Below, piece after piece: positions 1 to 6,497 of a stretch of DNA of 6,858 nucleotides. Location: assembly GCA_947177435.1 (NCBI GenBank), contig CAMWUM010000104.1, positions 1-6,858 of the forward strand. The letters are read 5' to 3'. A model generated the notes under the pieces. That model ran no database searches. It was not told the origin of the DNA and was given only the letters and a program-made list of their open reading frames with translations. The position numbers and the translations under genes were made by a program. The DNA comes from an uncultured Muribaculaceae bacterium. Lineage in GTDB: Bacteria > Bacteroidota > Bacteroidia > Bacteroidales > Muribaculaceae. The first letter of the stretch is position 1; each line of letters starts with the position of its first letter.

Positions 1-20
1 TCAAAAAAATTGCAAAAACA

Positions 21-52
21 TTTGGTCAATTAAAAAAAACGCCGTAACTTTG
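21..52 (+). promoter_or_regulatory. Bacteroidota-type promoter for the tRNA-Glu gene
   Basis: A TTTG box (21-24) is followed after exactly 20 bp by TAACTTTG (45-52), matching the known Bacteroides primary sigma consensus of TTTG near -33 and TAnnTTTG near -7. Runs of A at 3-9 and 15-19 lie just upstream and may act as an UP-like element; another A8 run (32-39) lies in the spacer. Transcription would begin around 58-62, about 10 nt before the mature tRNA. The assignment rests on motif and spacing only. Confidence 0.75.
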
Positions 53-70
53 CAATGTCAAAAACGAAAT

Positions 71-146
71 GGCGATTTAGTGTAGTGGTCTAGCACGCCG
101 CCCTCTCACGGCGGAAACCAGGGTTCGAGTCCCTGATTCGCTACCA
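71..146 (+). tRNA. tRNA-Glu (anticodon CTC)
   Basis: This 76-nt sequence folds as a complete cloverleaf with CCA encoded. The acceptor strands are 71-77 and 136-142, with discriminator A143 and CCA at 144-146. The D stem is 80-83/93-96, the anticodon stem 98-102/110-114 with loop CTCTCAC, and the T stem 119-123/131-135 around TTCGAGT. The anticodon at 105-107 is CTC, which reads GAG (Glu). The U13-G22 pair, A46 and the four-nt variable loop lacking position 47 match the augmented D-helix known as a glutamate identity feature in E. coli tRNA-Glu. Two oddities lie in the acceptor stem: a G1-U72 wobble and a U-U mismatch at 6-67 (bases 76 and 137). It is probably functional and transcribed alone from the promoter just upstream. 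Confidence 0.96.
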
Positions 147-174
147 AGCCCCGAGCAACAGCCCGGGGCTTTTT
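147..174 (+). terminator. Rho-independent terminator after tRNA-Glu
   Basis: AGCCCCG (147-153) pairs perfectly with CGGGGCT (164-170), and an inner GC/GC pair can extend the stem. A run of T (170-174) follows. The hairpin begins at the base right after the encoded CCA, so the tRNA precursor would have essentially no trailer other than the terminator stem. It should separate tRNA transcription from the hipBA operon downstream. Confidence 0.88.
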
Positions 175-225
175 CGTGTTCAACGGTTATCAGAGTAATC
201 GAGATGGGATTGAGGTTGTATAAAA

Positions 226-257
226 TTTGGTGGTTTGGATAATAAGTGTTACCTTTG
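226..257 (+). promoter_or_regulatory. Bacteroidota-type promoter for the hipBA operon
   Basis: TTTG (226-229) and TACCTTTG (250-257) are separated by 20 bp, the same spacing as in the tRNA promoter upstream. Transcription would start near 263-266, leaving a leader of about 45 nt before the antitoxin start at 310. A second TTTG at 234-237 is too close to the -7 box to be the -33 element. The -7 boxes of the two promoters also share nearly identical flanks (CTTTGCAATGTCA against CTTTGCAAGTGTCA). Supported by motif and spacing only. Confidence 0.7.
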
Positions 258-298
258 CAAGTGTCATTAATATGAATGTTAATATCTATTTCTGTCTT

Positions 299-322
299 TA
301 AATATCATTATGGAGATATTTA
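299..322. promoter_or_regulatory. Probable HipB operator: perfect inverted repeat over the start codon
   Basis: TAAATATC (299-306) and GATATTTA (315-322) are exact reverse complements separated by 8 nt, and the antitoxin start codon (310-312) lies in the spacer. Related half-sites lie upstream: TTAATATC at 279-286, 20 bp before the left arm, and TTAATAT at 267-273. E. coli HipB is known to bind TATCC-N8-GGATA palindromes in its own promoter. The TATC/GATA cores agree here, but the gap between the cores is 8 bp rather than 10. I infer autoregulation by the HipB-like protein, acting downstream of the transcription start as a roadblock or by occlusion. The sequence is AT-rich, so chance occurrence is not excluded. 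Confidence 0.55.
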
Positions 323-618
323 CCAGCAAATCAATGACCACTTGTGATGCGGTGCGTGAGCTCGGCATAAGATTTCGTGATTATAGGCTGAGAATTAATA
401 TTACACGCAAAGAGGTGTCTTTAGCTTCTGGCGTGGGGCTGACCACAATTTACAAGTTTGAAAGTGGCAATATGTCTGATATCTCATTCGGTACGCTGCT
501 GAGGCTGATTAAGTCGATAGGCTTAGGCGACAATTGGCAACAACTGTTGCCCGAACTCCCTCCATCGCCATATCTGTATGACAAAAATAACGTGAAGCGC
601 CAGCGTGTAAGGCATTAA
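310..618 (+). CDS. hipB: HipB-like XRE-family antitoxin/repressor
   Basis: This 102-residue protein is probably a DNA-binding antitoxin that neutralises the HipA-type kinase encoded next and represses the operon. Residues about 17-76 form an XRE/Cro-type helix-turn-helix domain: helix 2 is about 32-40 (TRKEVSLAS) and the probable recognition helix about 43-53 (GLTTIYKFESG). The tail after residue 81 is proline-rich and then strongly basic (KRQRVRH at the end). E. coli HipB is 88 residues, so the size fits. The ATG at 310 follows the promoter by a plausible distance; an alternative in-frame ATG at 334 would remove eight residues and leave the HTH intact, placing the inverted repeat wholly in the leader. 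No clear Shine-Dalgarno is visible, which is usual for Bacteroidota. The downstream hipA-like gene starts 6 nt after the stop. HTH and neighbour make the role likely; direct homology to hipB is inferred mainly from the pairing. Confidence 0.85.
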   Translation: MEIFTSKSMTTCDAVRELGIRFRDYRLRINITRKEVSLASGVGLTTIYKFESGNMSDISFGTLLRLIKSIGLGDNWQQLLPELPPSPYLYDKNNVKRQRVRH

Positions 619-624
619 TGTGTT

Positions 625-2103
625 ATGGAATACTTAAAAGTAAACCTTTGGGGCAATGAAATAGGCCGCCTGGTGTATGAACCGAATACGAGGCGTACTT
701 ACTTTGTATTTAACTTGGACGCTGCGGTGCCCGATATCGCGCCGCTGCTTGCCTCTGTTTCAAAGATCAATCGGGTATTGCCAATCTATGGCGACGATCG
801 GCCCCTTTATCAAGGCTTGCCTCCTTTTATCGCCGATTCCCTGCCGGACGCATGGGGCAATACGCTCTTCGACAAGTGGATTAAAGATAATAGGGTGCCG
901 CGCGGTAAGGTGACGCCTCTGTACAAGCTTATGTTTATTGGGCGTCGAGGCATGGGTGCGTTGGAGTACGAACCGGCAGTGGCTTCTCTCGGCAAATTAC
1001 AGGGCGTTGACGTTAAGGCTCTGTATGACTTATCCCTAAATATACTTGACAATAGGGATGGCATAAAACTTGGTGCTGACGAAGATCTGACGATGAGGGC
1101 GTTGCTATCCGTGGGCACATCGGCAGGTGGAAGGCAAATGAAGGCCATTCTTGCCATTAATAACGAGACCGGAGAAATACGCTCGGGACAGATCGACGGG
1201 CTCGTCGGCTACGATTATTGCATATTAAAATTTGGTGACAGAGTGATGCCGATCGCTGAGATTGAGCAGGCGTATTATGAGATGGCGATTGACGCTGGCT
1301 TAGATATGGAGCCCAGCCGCCTGCTGAGAGTGGAAGGGGTCAATCATTTCTTGACCAGGAGGTTTGACCGCAAGCCTGAAAAAGTGCATATTCAGACATT
1401 GGCGGCAGTCGACCCCGATGCTCGCAGTTACGAGGATTTGTTTACCGTATGTCGTGAACTGTCAATCCCAGAGTCCGAGATAAACCAGCTGTACGTGCGG
1501 TTGGTATTCAATGTTATGGCCAACAATACCGACGATCATAATAAGAATTTTTCTTTTATGTTGAGTGAGGGCGGCAGATGGCAACTGGCTCCGGCCTATG
1601 ATATGACATTTATTTTCAACACAGGCGGTACTGGCCCTAATCGCGACCACCGACTGAGCGTCTGTGGCAAAACGTCAGATATATCTATGGTCGATTTGTT
1701 GGATTTCGCCAGAAATAACGATATAAAGGGCGCAAGGGCAACTGTCGACCGCGTAGCCTCAGTGATCGCTCGGTTTAATGGATATGCGGAGCGCAGTGGC
1801 ATCGCTCAGCCTTGGCGCGGAATCATACAGAAAGCTTTGGCTGCCACGCTCGCTGATTTTGGTTATGGATCTTCAACAGAAGGACAGGGAGAATTTATTG
1901 ATGATCTTGGGCGAACGATTTTCGATTTCCGTATATCATCCAATGCCAAGGGGCATTTTGAAATATCTGCCATCATCGACGGTAAGCGACGTCGCCGTTT
2001 TGTGCGACCATCAATGCCTATATATCAAGAGCTAAAGCGTGTGGACATATCCAATCCGCCGTTAGAGGTCAAGCAGAGGTTGATAAAGGAACTGTTACAT
2101 TGA
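625..2103 (+). CDS. hipA: HipA-family serine/threonine kinase toxin
   Basis: This 492-residue protein is a HipA-type kinase, a family whose E. coli member phosphorylates glutamyl-tRNA synthetase and induces dormancy. Residues about 1-115 match the N-terminal HipA domain (start MEYLKVNLWGNEIGRL). The kinase part follows: a GTSAGGRQMK loop at 164-173 where E. coli HipA has its phosphate-binding, autophosphorylated loop; ILKFG at 200-204, whose K202 fits the ATP-contacting lysine; and NTDDHNKNFS at 301-310, with D303 and N308 fitting catalytic D309 and metal-binding N314. AYDM at 324-327 gives D326, fitting the second metal-binding aspartate. All key catalytic residues are present, so an active enzyme is expected. 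Residues about 422-492 form an extra, apparently strand-rich tail with a basic patch (KRRRR, 454-458); E. coli HipA is about 440 residues. The substrate cannot be read from sequence. The start at 625 is 6 nt after the antitoxin stop, suggesting translational coupling. Its last 9 bp overlap the convergent transporter gene. Confidence 0.93.
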   Translation: MEYLKVNLWGNEIGRLVYEPNTRRTYFVFNLDAAVPDIAPLLASVSKINRVLPIYGDDRPLYQGLPPFIADSLPDAWGNTLFDKWIKDNRVPRGKVTPLYKLMFIGRRGMGALEYEPAVASLGKLQGVDVKALYDLSLNILDNRDGIKLGADEDLTMRALLSVGTSAGGRQMKAILAINNETGEIRSGQIDGLVGYDYCILKFGDRVMPIAEIEQAYYEMAIDAGLDMEPSRLLRVEGVNHFLTRRFDRKPEKVHIQTLAAVDPDARSYEDLFTVCRELSIPESEINQLYVRLVFNVMANNTDDHNKNFSFMLSEGGRWQLAPAYDMTFIFNTGGTGPNRDHRLSVCGKTSDISMVDLLDFARNNDIKGARATVDRVASVIARFNGYAERSGIAQPWRGIIQKALAATLADFGYGSSTEGQGEFIDDLGRTIFDFRISSNAKGHFEISAIIDGKRRRRFVRPSMPIYQELKRVDISNPPLEVKQRLIKELLH

Positions 2104-2973
2104 GCCGAGGACGAGGAGGGCGAGGCTGAGGAGGAGGATGGCGAGGTCGATGGCTTTGGCTTTGATGTTTTTTTCGTGGAGGGCGAGGACGCCGTAGACG
2201 AAGCTGACGAGCACGCTGCCGCGTCGGATCATCGACACTACGGCTATCATTGAGGCTTGGTCTGACAGGGAATAGAAGTACGCCAGGTCGGCCACGGTGA
2301 GGAACAGGGCGATGCAGGGTATGGACCAGCGCCATCTGAACTTGTCGCCTGCGCTGATGCCCAACGAGCGGATAATCAGGATGGTGGCCACCATTATCAC
2401 GCACTGATAGAGCGAATACCAGGCTTGCACCTCCGTAGGGCGGTACAGGCCGAGCAGGTACTTGTCGTACAGGGCGCTGACGGCTCCGAGCGCCGTGGCT
2501 CCGACCGACATCCATATCCACCGCGAGTGGCGTGGCGACAGGCCTTCCTTGGCTCCCAGGCGCGAGATGAAGAAGAGCGACAGGAAGCCGAGCGAAATGC
2601 CTATCCATTGCAGCAGGTTGAGGTGCTCGCCAAAGATGACGAGCGCGCCCACAAGCACCATCACCGGCCGCGATGCGTTGATGGGCCCTTGGATGGTGAG
2701 CGGCAGGTGCTTGATGGCAAAGTACCCCAGCAGCCACGAACCGAGCACGATCAGTGCCTTGACCATGATGAGCAGATGGCCGGCGAGGGTATTGCCGAAG
2801 CCATAATAGCCGTGAGCCAAGCCCGAGACGATGACGGGCGAGAGGTACAGCGCACCGAAGATGGTGTTGAGCATCAGCACCATTAGCACGTTGTTGGCGC
2901 GCACAGATATTTTCTTGAAGATGTCATAGAAGCCCAGGCACAGGGCCGATACGATGGCTAATGTTACCCACAT
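2095..2973 (-). CDS. EamA/DMT-family membrane transporter
   Basis: This 292-residue, very hydrophobic protein fits the ten-helix drug/metabolite transporter (EamA) fold, which arose by duplication of a five-helix unit and acts in the inner membrane. Hydrophobic segments lie at about 1-17, 28-50, 65-86, 92-114, 121-137, 152-170, 184-201, 217-234, 239-263 and 274-290. The family-typical PINASRPVMVLVGALVIFGE (about 97-116) in the first half is mirrored by SMIRRGSVLVSFVYGVLALHE (about 247-267) in the second: a conserved turn, a helix, then a closing glutamate. Length is normal for the family. The substrate is unknown; relatives export amino acids, metabolites or nucleotide precursors. The ATG is 4 nt after the helicase stop, so it is probably the last gene of that operon. 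It ends with TAA inside the final codons of hipA on the other strand, and no terminator is visible after it. Confidence 0.9.
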   Translation of the reverse strand: MWVTLAIVSALCLGFYDIFKKISVRANNVLMVLMLNTIFGALYLSPVIVSGLAHGYYGFGNTLAGHLLIMVKALIVLGSWLLGYFAIKHLPLTIQGPINASRPVMVLVGALVIFGEHLNLLQWIGISLGFLSLFFISRLGAKEGLSPRHSRWIWMSVGATALGAVSALYDKYLLGLYRPTEVQAWYSLYQCVIMVATILIIRSLGISAGDKFRWRWSIPCIALFLTVADLAYFYSLSDQASMIAVVSMIRRGSVLVSFVYGVLALHEKNIKAKAIDLAILLLSLALLVLGSM

Positions 2974-2977
2974 GAGT

Positions 2978-5900
2978 TCACGGTTTAGGGGGAACGGGAT
3001 GAATCAGGCCGGTGCGGGGATACAGCAGGAAGGCGCGCACGCGGTCGTGGCCTATGGAGCGCAGCAGACGCATGTACTGGCGTACCCGCCAGTAGTATGT
3101 CTCGGGGTGCGGGTCCGCTTCGCCGAACTTATAATCGAGCAAGTCGACCGAGCCGTCGGCATAGACCACCACGCGGTCGGGGCGGCGTATGTCTTCCTTG
3201 GCTCCGGGTATGTATATGGGCTGCTCGATGTAAACGCGTTCGAAACCATCGAACCAGGATTTTGTGCGCTCGTCGGCCAGGAGGCTGGCGAGCATCTGCT
3301 CGTACTCGGCGGCTTTGGCCGGGTCGACGTGGTGGCGGCGCGTTACCAGGCGCACGGCATGGGGCAGGTCGGAGGCATGCACAACGTTGGCCATGATTTC
3401 GTGGAGCAATGTGCCTTCGTCCTGGATTTTGGAATGCGGCTTGGGCTTTGGCTCTTTGTCGATAACCTCGGCTCCCGCCTCATCCTGCTCCTCTATTATA
3501 GAAGTAAAGGAGACAGCGTCGGGGCGCATCTCCACGTCGTAGCCCACGGTGATGGCCAAGCGGTCGCGTTCGGCTTTTTCCTCGAGTTCCTTTATTTCTT
3601 TTGCGGATAGTTTCTTTACGGTGGGTTGGCCAATCTCAACGAGTATCTCAGGCTCGTCGCCTTTATGGGCCGACAGGTCGAGGCAAAGATCCTCGGGCAC
3701 GCCGGCGGGGCTGCCGGCAGAGCAGGCCATTGAGATGGGCACGCCGATGACGCCGGCGTCGGGCTTGGGTTTGGTCTTGGTCTTGCCGTTTCCCTTGGGC
3801 ACTTCGCACCATACGATCAGTTCCGACTTGGCTCGGGTGAAGGCGACGTAGGTTTTGTTGAGCGTGTCGGCAATGGCGAGACCCCACTCGCGGTTGAAGT
3901 CGGCGAGGAATGGCGACGTGGCCATGCGGACGCGCTTGTCGAGCCTGACGTACAGGGCATCGGGGGCGTTGGAGATGTCGAGAGGCTTCAGTCCGGCTTT
4001 TTCGGCGGCGGAGTTGAGCACGTCGATGTTGGTTTTCAGAGCATTGGTCCAGATGGTGGGGGTGCGCGGGCCGTCCTTCCAGGCGGTGTGCCACTTGCAG
4101 AACGGGATTAGCACGCACGGGAATTCCAGGCCCTTGGACTTGTGGATGGTCATTACCTTAACGGCGTCGGCCTCAGAGGCGCCGCCGATGGCCAGGCGCG
4201 GGTTGGCGTCCCACCAGTCGAGGAACGCGTGGAGCGATGCGGCGCCTTTGCCTCGGTTTTTTGAGGCGAAGAGTATGGCGGCGTCCTGCAAGGCCGAGAG
4301 GTAGGCGCTGTGCGCAAGGCGGGCGGCGGGGTCTGGGATTTGCTCCTCGATCACCGTCTCGATCAGCGCGGCGAGCGAGGACGGGCGGTGGGCCATGATG
4401 CGCTCGATGCTGGCGCCCACCTCGGCGTCGGGGACGGCGTCGAGGCTGAGCATGGCGCGGGCGAGGGCTTCGGAGGGGGTGGATGCTCCGTCCTTGATGA
4501 AAAGTTCGTACTGGCTGATTACGTTGTGCATCTGCGCGTTGGTGGCGCGCATGCGGATGTCGGCGGCTTCGGGTCGCCGTGTGTCGCCGCTCTGCTCGCG
4601 GTCGATGATTTTTAGGGTATTGATTACGAGCTGCACGGCCCAGGACTTGTAGAGGAACAGCGCCTCGTCGGATAGTACCGGAATGCCGGCCTCGACCAGG
4701 TGGTCGACGGCCTTTGCACACTGGCGGTTGGTGTCGACGAGCACAGCAATGTCCTTGTAGTCGTACTTGCCCTCGCCGGTCATCCTGACGATTTCTGCCG
4801 TCATCTCCTCCAGGACTTTGGCCTCGGAGTCTTCGCCCGAGCCGCGCGACTTGGGTCGGGTGGTTATGAACTTGACGTGGCCCGGATGCGTCTCGTTGAT
4901 GCCCTGCGCCACGTTTTCGTATCCATCGACGCCAAGCTCGCGGGCCATAAGCGAGAAGAGGGAGTTGTTGAACCTGACGACGTCGGGCGAACTGCGGTAG
5001 TTGGTGTTTTCCTTCGGCTCGGCTCCCTTGTGCTCAATCTGGTCAGTGGCGAACTGCTCGTCGAGCTGATGGTGCAGGATCGACGAGTCGCTGTTGCGGA
5101 AGCGGTAGATCGACTGCTTTTCGTCGCCGATGATGAGGCTGTCGTCGCGGTCGTTGATGCCGATGCTGACCAGCGGCAGCAGGTTGGCCCACTGCATGGT
5201 GGACGTGTCCTGGAACTCGTCGATCAGATGGTGGACCAGCTGCAGGCCCATGCGCTCGTAGACGAACGGCGTCTCGTCGCTGCCGATGACCTTTTTGAGC
5301 AGTTCGTTGGTGTCGGAGATGAGCACCAGGTTGTTGTCCTGCATCAGTTTGTTGAGGTACCCCCAGGCATGGCGCAGCAGGCCGAGTTGGGTGAGGGCGG
5401 CGCTGATCGACTCGATGGTGTAGTATACGCAGTGGCGGGCGTATGAGCGCTCTATCATGGCTTTGACGTCAGGCGGCACCGATGCTACGTCTGTGCCTGG
5501 GGCGATGAGGTCGAGCATCGCCTGCGTATCGGTCCAGGTATCCATATTGCGCACAGGACGGCCGCGGAGCAGGTAGTCGCGGACGATGGTCTGTGGCTTT
5601 TTTGAGCGCAGCTTGCCGAGGGCTTCGATTTCTGTGTCGGTGACCGTGGCCTGGGCGTCAGTCTTTATCGCATCGATTATGCCGTCTTGGTATTTGCGGA
5701 TGGTCTGGGCAAACAGCTCGAGCCGGTCGGATTCCAGGTAGGCGCCCATGGCATCCTTGTACGGCTTGAAACTCTCTTTGCTGATTTGGGCCACGAGGTC
5801 GACGAGGTTGGAATGCGCGTAAGAGTCGCGGTTGAGGAAGTCGGCCTTCTTGCCCTCGTAGATGAGTGAGCGCATGTAGTCGTAGAGCCAAAGGCCGAGC

Positions 5901-6493
5901 TGGGCCTTTTTTATGTCGGGATCGAGGCGGTCGGCGGTGTTGAAGTCGTCGAGCATCTCGCCCACGGCCGTCTGCATGGCCTGCTTGTCGTTGAGTTCGA
6001 CCTGGTAGTCGGTCTGTATGTCAATCTCGCGGGCGAACGTATGGAGCACCCTCTGGAAGAAGGAGTCGATGGTGGAGACGTGGAAGTTCTGGTAGTCAAA
6101 CAGCAGCTGCTGCAGGGATATCTGCGCGGCGAGCTTCAGGTCGGCCCTCGAGCAGTGCAGATCGGCCATGAGGGCGTCGGCGTATTCGGCGTCCTTTTCG
6201 TCAGGCTTGGGCATGCGCGCCAGGGCGGAGAGTTGGGCGACGATGCGCTGCTTCATCTCCTCGGTAGCCTTGCGAGTGAAGGTGATGGCCAGGATGGCGC
6301 GGTGACGATTGTTGATTTTCAGCGCCTGGCGCTCGCGGTCAAGGTTGAGTTGCCATACGTCGAGGCGCTCCGCCTCGGTTTTGGCTCGGGCCTCGCGGTC
6401 CTTATCCTTGATGCCGAGGAGAAATTTGATGTAGTATTTAGCCAGATTGTAGGTCTTGCCCGATCCGGCCGACGCTTTGTAGATTGTGAGCAT
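2978..6493 (-). CDS. addA: AddA-like UvrD/RecB-family helicase with C-terminal nuclease
   Basis: This 1171-residue protein is a superfamily 1A DNA helicase fused to a nuclease, as in AddA, which with AddB resects double-strand breaks for RecA-dependent repair in the cytoplasm. Helicase motifs occur in order: Walker A ASAGSGKT (7-14), Ia ITFTRKA (70-76), a TIDSF motif (141-145), II DEFQDT (425-430), III GDEKQSIYRFR (456-466), IV NYRSS (498-502), V TIHKSKGLEF (782-791) and VI VAFTRAK (883-889). The nuclease domain shows GTLLHE (1027-1032, H1031), RPDR (D1106), LDYKFG (D1120, K1122) and the downstream RVRQYMRLL motif (1136-1144), so both activities look intact. Two lysine/proline-rich stretches (about 899-912 and 1013-1022) are probably linkers. 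No cysteine cluster for an iron-sulphur centre is seen. The ATG lies 4 nt after the stop of the TPR-like gene, and the Walker A motif begins at residue 7, typical of the family. AddB, usually a neighbour, is not in the window, so AddA is more likely than certain; another RecB-like helicase-nuclease is the alternative. Confidence 0.92.
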   Translation of the reverse strand: MLTIYKASAGSGKTYNLAKYYIKFLLGIKDKDREARAKTEAERLDVWQLNLDRERQALKINNRHRAILAITFTRKATEEMKQRIVAQLSALARMPKPDEKDAEYADALMADLHCSRADLKLAAQISLQQLLFDYQNFHVSTIDSFFQRVLHTFAREIDIQTDYQVELNDKQAMQTAVGEMLDDFNTADRLDPDIKKAQLGLWLYDYMRSLIYEGKKADFLNRDSYAHSNLVDLVAQISKESFKPYKDAMGAYLESDRLELFAQTIRKYQDGIIDAIKTDAQATVTDTEIEALGKLRSKKPQTIVRDYLLRGRPVRNMDTWTDTQAMLDLIAPGTDVASVPPDVKAMIERSYARHCVYYTIESISAALTQLGLLRHAWGYLNKLMQDNNLVLISDTNELLKKVIGSDETPFVYERMGLQLVHHLIDEFQDTSTMQWANLLPLVSIGINDRDDSLIIGDEKQSIYRFRNSDSSILHHQLDEQFATDQIEHKGAEPKENTNYRSSPDVVRFNNSLFSLMARELGVDGYENVAQGINETHPGHVKFITTRPKSRGSGEDSEAKVLEEMTAEIVRMTGEGKYDYKDIAVLVDTNRQCAKAVDHLVEAGIPVLSDEALFLYKSWAVQLVINTLKIIDREQSGDTRRPEAADIRMRATNAQMHNVISQYELFIKDGASTPSEALARAMLSLDAVPDAEVGASIERIMAHRPSSLAALIETVIEEQIPDPAARLAHSAYLSALQDAAILFASKNRGKGAASLHAFLDWWDANPRLAIGGASEADAVKVMTIHKSKGLEFPCVLIPFCKWHTAWKDGPRTPTIWTNALKTNIDVLNSAAEKAGLKPLDISNAPDALYVRLDKRVRMATSPFLADFNREWGLAIADTLNKTYVAFTRAKSELIVWCEVPKGNGKTKTKPKPDAGVIGVPISMACSAGSPAGVPEDLCLDLSAHKGDEPEILVEIGQPTVKKLSAKEIKELEEKAERDRLAITVGYDVEMRPDAVSFTSIIEEQDEAGAEVIDKEPKPKPHSKIQDEGTLLHEIMANVVHASDLPHAVRLVTRRHHVDPAKAAEYEQMLASLLADERTKSWFDGFERVYIEQPIYIPGAKEDIRRPDRVVVYADGSVDLLDYKFGEADPHPETYYWRVRQYMRLLRSIGHDRVRAFLLYPRTGLIHPVPPKP

Positions 6494-6497
6494 GGCG

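Noticed and set aside
124..146. Possible attachment site: tRNA 3' end duplicated downstream of hipA
   Set aside because: I looked for a repeat of the tRNA 3' segment near 2080-2130 and elsewhere in the window and found none; there is also no integrase gene.
618..659. ATG overlapping the hipB stop (TAATG) as an alternative hipA start
   Set aside because: It is out of frame with the kinase (7 nt upstream) and reaches a stop after a few codons; the ATG at 625 is the first in-frame start.
2069..2737. Minus-strand open frame of 222 codons overlapping the transporter gene
   Set aside because: It is in another frame of the same strand as the transporter and encodes an Arg/Pro/His-rich product without family resemblance, whereas the transporter frame gives a clear ten-helix membrane protein.
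2954..3610. Plus-strand open frame of 218 codons opposite the nuclease domain
   Set aside because: It is antisense to the conserved PD-(D/E)XK region; its product is Gly/Val-rich with no recognisable motif.
3721..3800. Lysine/proline-coding repeats in the helicase gene as a possible phase-variable tract
   Set aside because: The codons are mixed and no perfect short tandem repeat or long homopolymer is present; it reads as an ordinary flexible linker.
4700..5446. Long plus-strand open frame (248 codons) opposite the helicase gene
   Set aside because: It lies antisense to the conserved helicase motif region (motifs II-IV). Its product is a low-complexity Val/Gly/Asp/Ala-rich sequence with no recognisable domain, as expected from a GC-rich shadow frame.
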